A stretch of 10,567 nt of DNA from TWA4 sp051879195 (GTDB lineage: Bacteria > Bacillota > Clostridia > Lachnospirales > Lachnospiraceae), in the NCBI GenBank assembly GCA_051879195.1, contig JBJELO010000172.1, positions 1 through 10,567 on the forward strand, read 5' to 3'. The notes under the pieces were generated by a model, which had not been told where the DNA came from, did no database searches, and saw nothing but the letters and a program-made list of their open reading frames with translations. Position 1 is the stretch's first letter. Each line of letters starts with the position of its first letter. Positions 6,255-10,567 of this stretch are shown piece by piece. The position numbers and the translations under genes are program-made.

Positions 6255-7748
6255 TTATCTTCTGCGTTTCCTTTTCCTGTCAAAACGGATTCTGTCATCT
6301 TTCCTGCGCACGGCTGTGATAACAGCTATTGCTGCAGTGAGAACAATCACAGCAGCCACACCAATCACAATCCGTACATCAATAGTTCTGGTCTGGTTCC
6401 AGATGTTCTTCAAACCGTTATCTGTTTCCGAATCCACCGCACTTTCCGTTTCCGCTTCCGCATGAGAATCAAAATCAAAACGCTCCGTACCCGCAGACTC
6501 CGTGCTGCTCATCTTCAGCCTGGCACTTCCCACAAGCATATCCTGGTATAAATAATCAATTTCGGCAAAACATCCGTCCTGTGCATCCTCCAGATAATGG
6601 ATATCCGTATCGACCTTGTTCAGGCCGGTCCCCGACGGCAGCACCACATAGCAGGATTCAGGAATCGTGATATTGAAAGAAGTATCCGATGCCATATCCT
6701 TGGAAGCAAAAATACCCGCATCTTTTAATGTGAAACGCTCCTCTTCCGTGGAAACATCAACCACATTAAAATTATCAAAACCGTAATTGAATAATGCCTC
6801 GGTATCGGTATAGGCAACACCGGAGCCGGCTTTCATCACGCAGCATACAAGCTTCATACCGTCTTTTTCCGCATAAGTGACCAGTGTATTACCGGCCTCT
6901 GAAGTGTAACCGGTCTTGCCGCTGACACAGTATTCATAGTAATCCGGATTTGTTGGAAACAGCATATGGTGCTTGGCAGCAAAAGTAAACGCTTCTTTCC
7001 TTTTATTATTGGTCTGCAGTGTATAAATTCTGTCTCCGGCAATTTCATTGAATGCATCATATTTAATGCATTCCCGCATAATGCAGCACATATCATACGC
7101 AGTCGTATAATGATTTGATTCGTGCAGTCCACTGGGATTGTTGAAATGCGTATTTTTGGCACCCGCCTCTTCTGCACGTTCATTCATCTTCTTCGCAAAT
7201 TCCGCAATGGTACCCGAATCATGAACCGCAAGCGCATTGGCAACATCATTGGCAGAATACATCAGAAGTGCCCGCAGACATTCTTCCACAGACATCTTCT
7301 CCCCCTCTACAGCATTGATGGAAACATATCCCGGCGGAAGTGCATTGACTGCTTCGCCTTCATATACAACCGTATCCGTCAGCTTACTGTTCTCCAGTGT
7401 CAGCAGAGCCGTCATAATCTTGGTAATGCTGGCCGGATACATCGGCGTATCCGGATTCTTTGCATAAAGCACCGTACCGGTATTCACCTCCATCAGAACC
7501 GCAGACACAGACTCAACAGAAGGTCCTTTCGGCCAGTCCTTCGCTTTGATATAAGCAGATGCTGACGTCTTCTTCCCGATCTTCACCTTCGTATCCGAAG
7601 TCTGCTCCTCCCCCGACGCATACACTGTCAGAACCTGTTCCCCGGTCATCCCGCCAAGCAGGCACAACACGCAGCACACCACCATAAACTTCCGTATATA
7701 TTCACCGGCTTTTTTTAAAAACCGCCCATAATCATCATATTTTTTCAA
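6255..7748 (-). CDS. Serine-type D-Ala-D-Ala carboxypeptidase (peptidase S11, DacA/DacF-like)
   Basis: This is a low-molecular-weight penicillin-binding protein that removes the terminal D-alanine from peptidoglycan stem peptides at the outer face of the membrane. Numbered from the TTG start (497 residues), it has a basic N-terminus, a signal/membrane segment at about 22-45, the catalytic SITK at 107-110, SAN at 165-167 and KTG at 278-280. A C-terminal beta domain follows (about 320-405), then an acidic Ser/Glu linker, one membrane helix (about 460-480) and a tail ending in KRKRRR. That tail is a C-terminal anchor, instead of the amphipathic helix of classical DacA. The frame is open to an ATG at 7785-7787, but that ATG has no Shine-Dalgarno. 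The TTG at 7746-7748 has AAAGGAG (7756-7762) 7 bases upstream, so I prefer it. It is divergent from trmB. Confidence 0.93.
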   Translation of the reverse strand: MKKYDDYGRFLKKAGEYIRKFMVVCCVLCLLGGMTGEQVLTVYASGEEQTSDTKVKIGKKTSASAYIKAKDWPKGPSVESVSAVLMEVNTGTVLYAKNPDTPMYPASITKIMTALLTLENSKLTDTVVYEGEAVNALPPGYVSINAVEGEKMSVEECLRALLMYSANDVANALAVHDSGTIAEFAKKMNERAEEAGAKNTHFNNPSGLHESNHYTTAYDMCCIMRECIKYDAFNEIAGDRIYTLQTNNKRKEAFTFAAKHHMLFPTNPDYYEYCVSGKTGYTSEAGNTLVTYAEKDGMKLVCCVMKAGSGVAYTDTEALFNYGFDNFNVVDVSTEEERFTLKDAGIFASKDMASDTSFNITIPESCYVVLPSGTGLNKVDTDIHYLEDAQDGCFAEIDYLYQDMLVGSARLKMSSTESAGTERFDFDSHAEAETESAVDSETDNGLKNIWNQTRTIDVRIVIGVAAVIVLTAAIAVITAVRRKDDRIRFDRKRKRRR

Positions 7749-7755
7749 ATCAGAT

Positions 7756-7762
7756 CTCCTTT
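7756..7762 (-). promoter_or_regulatory. Ribosome binding site deciding a TTG start
   Basis: AAAGGAG on the minus strand sits 7 bases from the TTG at 7746-7748. The upstream in-frame ATG at 7785-7787 is preceded only by A-rich sequence without a Shine-Dalgarno match. The TTG start shortens the D-Ala-D-Ala carboxypeptidase by 13 residues and keeps its signal segment intact. Confidence 0.75.
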
Positions 7763-7850
7763 GATTGTATAAAAGCTTTTCATTCATCTTTTATCTTACT
7801 ACAGATCAGAAGAAAAAAAAATAAAAAACCTCTTAAATATCTAAAAATTC

Positions 7851-7859
7851 TGTTATAAT
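7851..7859 (+). promoter_or_regulatory. Extended -10 promoter for trmB
   Basis: TGTTATAAT combines a perfect -10 (7854-7859) with the TG extension. No good -35 is found 16-18 bases upstream (TCTTAA at 17), but a long A tract at about 7810-7827 could act as an UP-like element. The start is predicted near 7866, giving a leader of about 78 bases before trmB. Confidence 0.7.
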
Positions 7860-7884
7860 GATTACAGTTCATGAATTTACAGTT

Positions 7885-7947
7885 ATGAATGAACGATACC
7901 ACCACTTACAGAAAGGACGGATTTCTGAATCCGGTTTGACAAAATGA
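7885..7947 (+). CDS. Possible 20-residue leader peptide coupled to trmB
   Basis: A short frame starts at ATG 7885 and encodes MNERYHHLQKGRISESGLTK. Its TGA (7945-7947) overlaps the trmB ATG (7944-7946) as ATGA, the classic arrangement for translational reinitiation. trmB itself has no Shine-Dalgarno at normal distance, which a coupled leader would explain. The leader has no good Shine-Dalgarno either, and the frame may be chance. An even shorter frame at 7871-7888 ends in another ATGA overlap with this one. Confidence 0.35.
   Translation: MNERYHHLQKGRISESGLTK
7918..7933 (+). other. Hairpin between the Shine-Dalgarno and the trmB start
   Basis: CGGATT and AATCCG pair perfectly around a TCTG loop. 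GAAAGGA (7911-7917) lies 26 bases before the trmB ATG, too far for normal use. Folding this 16-base hairpin would cut the effective spacing to 10 bases. This is an alternative to the coupled leader as an explanation of how trmB is translated. Confidence 0.45.
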
Positions 7948-8594
7948 GATTACGCAATGTTCCCGGTGCACGCGAGGCGATTGCAGCCAGCATGTACTGT
8001 TATGAGACTCCTGAGGATAAAAAAGGACTGTGGCATACCCAGTTTGGCAATCACAATCCCATTCATATAGAAATCGGTATGGGAAAGGGGCGATTTATCA
8101 CCGAACTGGCTCTTAAGAATCCTCAGATTAATTATATCGGTATTGAAAAATATTCCAGTGTTCTGCTGCGTGCACTGGAGAAACAGGAAGATCTGCAGTT
8201 GCAGAATCTCTGCTTTATCCGCATGGACGCGGAGGATATCTGTAAAGTTTTTGCTCCCTGTGAAGTGGCACGGATCTATCTGAATTTTTCCGATCCGTGG
8301 CCCAAGGACCGGCATGCCAAACGCCGTCTGACTTCCTTGCAGTTTCTTGCACGCTACAAACAGATTCTGCATCCTGCAGGCTGTCTGGAATTCAAGACAG
8401 ACAATACCGATCTGTTCCGTTTTTCTCTGGAAACGGCTCAGGCGGCTCCCGACTGGGAACTGGTCGCATACACGGACGACCTGCACAACGATCCCATGAA
8501 TGAAGGCAACATCATGACTGAATATGAAGAGCGTTTTTCTTCCATGGGGACACCGATCCACAAGATGATTCTGAAACCCAACTGGAAAAACTGA
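7944..8594 (+). CDS. trmB: tRNA (guanine-N7-)-methyltransferase TrmB
   Basis: The enzyme transfers a methyl group from S-adenosylmethionine to N7 of G46 in the variable loop of tRNAs. The 216-residue length is normal for the bacterial monomeric or dimeric form. It shows the SAM-binding motif EIGMGKG at residues 43-49, the acidic end of the next strand at IGIEKY (65-70), and MDAEDI (94-99). The family signature NFSDPWPKDRHAKRR is at 114-128, followed by KTDN at 151-154 and TEYEERF at 192-198, the last being typical of the tRNA-binding and active-site end. The start is the first ATG after an in-frame TGA at 7926-7928, so no upstream ATG, GTG or TTG is possible. It lacks a well-placed Shine-Dalgarno. 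It appears to be a single-gene transcript, with an extended -10 promoter upstream and a strong terminator after the stop. Confidence 0.97.
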   Translation: MRLRNVPGAREAIAASMYCYETPEDKKGLWHTQFGNHNPIHIEIGMGKGRFITELALKNPQINYIGIEKYSSVLLRALEKQEDLQLQNLCFIRMDAEDICKVFAPCEVARIYLNFSDPWPKDRHAKRRLTSLQFLARYKQILHPAGCLEFKTDNTDLFRFSLETAQAAPDWELVAYTDDLHNDPMNEGNIMTEYEERFSSMGTPIHKMILKPNWKN

Positions 8595-8596
8595 AA

Positions 8597-8651
8597 AACA
8601 GAGCCGGTTCTGAGACTTTCAATCGGAAGTTCTCAGCCGGCTCTGTTTTTT
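8597..8651 (+). terminator. Strong, probably bidirectional intrinsic terminator after trmB
   Basis: AACAGAGCCGG (8597-8607) pairs with CCGGCTCTGTT (8637-8647). Inside, CTGAGA/TCTCAG and CTTTC/GGAAG continue the stem around an AATC loop, making a long, nearly continuous hairpin. It begins 2 bases after the trmB stop and is followed by a T run to 8651. On the minus strand the same stem is followed by TTTTT (8594-8598), so it could also end transcripts arriving from the AI-2E-family gene, for which I see no other good terminator. Confidence 0.93.
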
Positions 8652-8673
8652 CAGCCAAACAACCTGTACAGAA

Positions 8674-8768
8674 ATGCACAATCCGGATATTTCCCCGGTC
8701 CGAATCCGCACAGGCTGATGCGCCGGACAGCAGCTCTTCTTTATGGTAAATCTCACCGGATCGTGCAT
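8674..8768. repeat. Imperfect inverted repeat closing a 95-base potential RNA structure
   Basis: ATGCACAATCCGG (8674-8686) can pair with CCGGATCGTGCAT (8756-8768): 12 of 13 positions pair, with one A-C mismatch. Inside it GTCCG (8698-8702 region) can pair with CGGAC (8724-8728), with a further short CGC/GCG. It sits between the trmB terminator and the cysteine-rich frame. TATAAT at 8768-8773 overlaps its right edge. I do not recognise it as a named RNA family. Confidence 0.4.
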
Positions 8769-8802
8769 ATAATTATAACAGCATAATAACACCGTCATCA
8801 TC

Positions 8803-8812
8803 AGAAAGGAGG
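8803..8812 (+). promoter_or_regulatory. Consensus ribosome binding site without a standard start codon
   Basis: AGAAAGGAGG matches the anti-Shine-Dalgarno sequence almost fully. Eight bases after it comes CTG (8821), which opens a 50-codon cysteine-rich frame. No ATG, GTG or TTG is in any position that fits this site and that frame; the next in-frame ATG is at 8863. Confidence 0.6.
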
Positions 8813-8820
8813 CAGCTGTC

Positions 8821-8973
8821 CTGGGTAAAAAAAACTGCCGTTCCTCCACATTCTACTGGTGCATGTGCCGCTTTGCAGCCTGCAATCCAAAGCTGTGTCA
8901 TCGCATCCGCTGTTTCAACAAACGCCTCTGTCTGGCCGGCGATGCTTTAAAAAAACTGACTGGACGGTGCTGA
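8821..8973 (+). CDS. Small cysteine-rich protein, unknown function, possible CTG start
   Basis: I do not recognise this protein. The frame gives 50 residues with eight cysteines at positions 6, 14, 16, 21, 26, 31, 37 and 50, i.e. a C-x7-C-x-C-x4-C-x4-C-x4-C-x5-C core. It is rich in Arg and Lys, with a YWCMCRF segment in the middle and DALKKL near the end. No signal peptide is visible. Regular cysteine spacing and basic charge suggest a metal-binding or redox microprotein, possibly nucleic-acid-binding; this is inference. The evidence for translation is the consensus AGAAAGGAGG at 8803-8812 exactly 8 bases upstream. The weakness is the CTG start; a start at ATG 8863 would remove the first two cysteines. 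The frame is open from 8779, after a TAA at 8776, and contains no other standard start. It converges on the AI-2E-family gene, 18 bases away. Confidence 0.5.
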   Translation: MGKKNCRSSTFYWCMCRFAACNPKLCHRIRCFNKRLCLAGDALKKLTGRC

Positions 8974-8991
8974 AAAAACAAGCCGAAAATT

Positions 8992-10320
8992 TTATATCTT
9001 TGCGTTCCGCTTTTCCAGTCGGTAATCAATCCATATATTGATCAGATGTCCAATAACAGCTACCACAGGTACACCAAGGAACATACCAAGTACACCGCAG
9101 ACAACGCCTCCCGCTGATACCGAAAAAATAATCCATGCCGGCCGAAGTCCTGTGGAATCCCCCAGAATCTTCGGCCCCAGATACAGACCGTCAAACTGCT
9201 GAAGTACCAGGATCAGAATCAGGAAGATCAGCATCTTGACCGGCGAAACCATAAGCAGAATAAAGCAGCCCGGCACCGCACCGATAAACGGTCCGAAATA
9301 GGGAATCATATTGGTTACGCCGACTACCACGCTGATCACCAGCGCGTAAGGCAGGCGCAGCAGATTCATGGCAATAAAGCAGAGAATGCCGATAATCAGA
9401 GAATCCACCATTTTACCGGAAACAAAACTGGAAAAAATATCATAGCATTCCTTCGAAATCCTGATAATCTTTCCGGTCATCTCATCCGACACAAATGCCC
9501 GGAGTATTTTTTTAGAAGTTCTTCCGATACGGTTCAGATCGATCAGAAGATACACGGATACGATCAATGCAATCAGAAAATCAAGAAATACCGCTACTAC
9601 GGAAACCGATGTGGATACTACTGTCATCAGAATATCCTGCAGCTGCTGCTGGATTTTACTGCTGGACAGGAACGCATTGCCAAATTCCTGAAACTTCTTT
9701 GTGATAAAATCAAAATCAATTTCCGGTATCTGTTCATTCAGCTCGACGAGAAGATCCATTGTTCTTCCATACCAGCCGGGAACCGCCGTTGCCAGATCCA
9801 GTATGCTCTGCCATACCTGAGGAATGATTACTCCGATTACCATAATAATCACTCCCAGAAATATTACATAGGTCAGCAGAATGGAAAGTCCTTTTCCCAG
9901 CCCCTGATGTTTCTCAACCATCCCCAGAAAAACATGTTTCTCCAGAAAAACAACAAGTGGATACAGAAGACATGCCAGAAAAATCCCCATCAGATAGGGC
10001 AGCGTCCATCCCATGATATTGTGCACTGCTGTACTTGTGGATTCCCACATAAAAATTGCCCGCACAATCACAGCACATATAAAAACTGTAACTACGGTAT
10101 AGATACATATGGTGTAATATTTACTGTTATAGGCAAACCGGTGATATTTCCCGGAATTCCCCTGATTTTTTTCCGGGCTTTCCTTCCTTACCTTCTTTTC
10201 ATCTTCAGCTGCCGGACATGTCCCGGATTCTGCAGAAGATTTATAATCATTTCTTATAGCGTCAGGCGCACTGTTTTCACTGCAGTGATCCTTACTGACG
10301 CGTTGTTCATTATCATCCAT
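8992..10320 (-). CDS. AI-2E/PerM-family transporter (YdiK/TqsA-like)
   Basis: This is a polytopic membrane protein of the family named after the autoinducer-2 exporter TqsA; other members are tied to Na+/H+ antiport or remain uncharacterised, so the substrate is not assigned. It has 442 residues. The first 68 are hydrophilic and charged, an extension beyond the usual 340-390-residue length. Membrane segments are recognisable at about 69-91, 104-126, 145-168, 236-262, 305-325, 328-360, 362-376 and 395-428. Family motifs include NMIPYFGPFIGAVPG (337-351) and QQFDGLYLGPKILGDSTGL (374-392). The ATG at 10318-10320 has only a distant AGAAAGGA (about 16-base spacing). No better in-frame start exists upstream, and the consensus promoter at 10362-10390 places the transcript start just ahead. 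The transcript may run antisense through the cysteine-rich frame to the terminator at 8597-8651. Confidence 0.92.
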   Translation of the reverse strand: MDDNEQRVSKDHCSENSAPDAIRNDYKSSAESGTCPAAEDEKKVRKESPEKNQGNSGKYHRFAYNSKYYTICIYTVVTVFICAVIVRAIFMWESTSTAVHNIMGWTLPYLMGIFLACLLYPLVVFLEKHVFLGMVEKHQGLGKGLSILLTYVIFLGVIIMVIGVIIPQVWQSILDLATAVPGWYGRTMDLLVELNEQIPEIDFDFITKKFQEFGNAFLSSSKIQQQLQDILMTVVSTSVSVVAVFLDFLIALIVSVYLLIDLNRIGRTSKKILRAFVSDEMTGKIIRISKECYDIFSSFVSGKMVDSLIIGILCFIAMNLLRLPYALVISVVVGVTNMIPYFGPFIGAVPGCFILLMVSPVKMLIFLILILVLQQFDGLYLGPKILGDSTGLRPAWIIFSVSAGGVVCGVLGMFLGVPVVAVIGHLINIWIDYRLEKRNAKI

Positions 10321-10361
10321 GTAAAAACAAACCAGATCCTTTCTATATTTATCCTCTTTTC

Positions 10362-10390
10362 ATTATATCCATAATCACGGACAGATTCAA
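10362..10390 (-). promoter_or_regulatory. Sigma-A promoter of the AI-2E-family gene
   Basis: On the minus strand, -35 TTGAAT (10385-10390), a 17-base spacer and a perfect -10 TATAAT (10362-10367). The start is predicted near 10355, about 35 bases before the ATG at 10320. It is divergent from the tRNA promoter 55 bases away. Confidence 0.85.
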
Positions 10391-10444
10391 CCGAACATTT
10401 CTGAAACTTTTCTGGAATTTTTTTAATTTTTTTCAAAAAATCTA

Positions 10445-10472
10445 TTGACTTTTTTTTGATTTGTATTATAAT
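10445..10472 (+). promoter_or_regulatory. Sigma-A promoter of the tRNA-Lys gene
   Basis: -35 TTGACT (10445-10450), a T-rich 16-base spacer and a perfect -10 TATAAT (10467-10472). AT-rich sequence upstream (10408-10444) may act as an UP element. The start is predicted near 10479, leaving a leader of about 36 bases before the tRNA. The near-consensus strength fits a stable-RNA promoter. Confidence 0.88.
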
Positions 10473-10514
10473 AGCTACTGTTGTGAGTGACACAGCAACA
10501 ACAAAACAGGACAT

Positions 10515-10567
10515 GCGCCTTTAGCTCAGTTGGTAGAGCACCTGACTCTTAATCAGGGTGTCCAGGG
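10515..10567 (+). tRNA. tRNA-Lys (anticodon CTT), 3' end outside window
   Basis: The visible 53 bases fold as the 5' part of a tRNA. They give an acceptor strand GCGCCTT, T8-A9, a D arm GCTC...GAGC with AGTTGGTAGA in the loop, and an anticodon arm CCTGA/TCAGG around the loop CTCTTAA. The anticodon CTT (10548-10550) reads the lysine codon AAG. The variable loop GGTGT and the start of the T arm CCAGGG follow before the window ends. It has its own promoter at 10445-10472. More tRNAs may follow downstream. Confidence 0.96.

Noticed and set aside
7950..8561. 203-codon frame antisense to trmB
   Set aside because: trmB has every family motif; the antisense frame has no ribosome site or recognisable domain.
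8619..8849. 76-codon minus-strand frame with a GTG start
   Set aside because: It has no ribosome site, runs through the strong bidirectional terminator, and no domain is recognisable. The plus-strand cysteine-rich frame has much better initiation evidence.
8859..9041. 60-codon plus-strand frame overlapping the cysteine-rich frame
   Set aside because: It has no ribosome site of its own and runs into the end of the AI-2E-family gene on the other strand.
10254..10514. 86-codon minus-strand frame between the AI-2E-family gene and the tRNA
   Set aside because: It covers two divergent consensus promoters and AT-rich sequence, has no ribosome site, and overlaps the AI-2E-family start in another frame.

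Overview
The window looks like chromosome of a low-to-mid GC Firmicute of class Clostridia, most likely a gut Lachnospiraceae-type anaerobe. This is an inference from the protein sequences, strong AGGAGG-type ribosome binding sites, intrinsic terminators with long T tracts and consensus sigma-A promoters. I see no insertion sequence, CRISPR array, phage gene or rRNA. Apart from one tRNA and a few small elements, the genes look like core or near-core functions.

Positions 1-4881 (minus strand) form one transcription unit: a five-gene ABC importer operon of the nickel/dipeptide (NikABCDE/Dpp) family, in the order substrate-binding lipoprotein, permease B, permease C, ATPase D, ATPase E. The last gene runs off the window at position 1. 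The genes are 4 to 16 bases apart or overlapping. Its leader is unusually clear: a consensus promoter (4888-4916), a complete cobalamin (B12) riboswitch (4699-4881), an intrinsic terminator (4592-4617), then the first gene. This predicts that the importer is shut off when adenosyl- or other cobalamins are plentiful. It makes the importer a candidate for cobalt, a cobalt complex or a corrinoid rather than generic peptides.

Positions 4984-6162 (minus) hold a zinc-dependent deacylase/carboxypeptidase-like protein (aspartoacylase/AstE, M14-like) with a histidine-rich C-terminal tail. It has its own strong terminator just upstream of the riboswitch promoter. It is adjacent and co-oriented but apparently a separate transcript, and the metal-binding tail makes a link to the metal importer plausible but unproven.

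Positions 6255-7748 (minus) encode a secreted, C-terminally anchored D-Ala-D-Ala carboxypeptidase, probably starting at a TTG. Divergent from it, 7854-8651 (plus) carries trmB (tRNA m7G46 methyltransferase) with an extended -10 promoter. A possible 20-codon leader peptide ends in an ATGA overlap with the trmB start, and a large bidirectional terminator follows.

Positions 8652-8991 would pass as empty, but they contain a 95-base imperfect inverted-repeat structure and a 50-codon cysteine-rich reading frame. That frame has a perfect Shine-Dalgarno sequence but a CTG in the start position. Positions 8992-10390 (minus) hold an AI-2E/PerM-family membrane protein with a consensus promoter. Divergent from it, a strong promoter (10445-10472) drives tRNA-Lys(CTT), which is cut by the window end.

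The best candidate for something under-described is the B12-riboswitch-controlled Nik/Dpp-type importer beside a His-tailed deacylase. The second is the hidden cysteine-rich microprotein.
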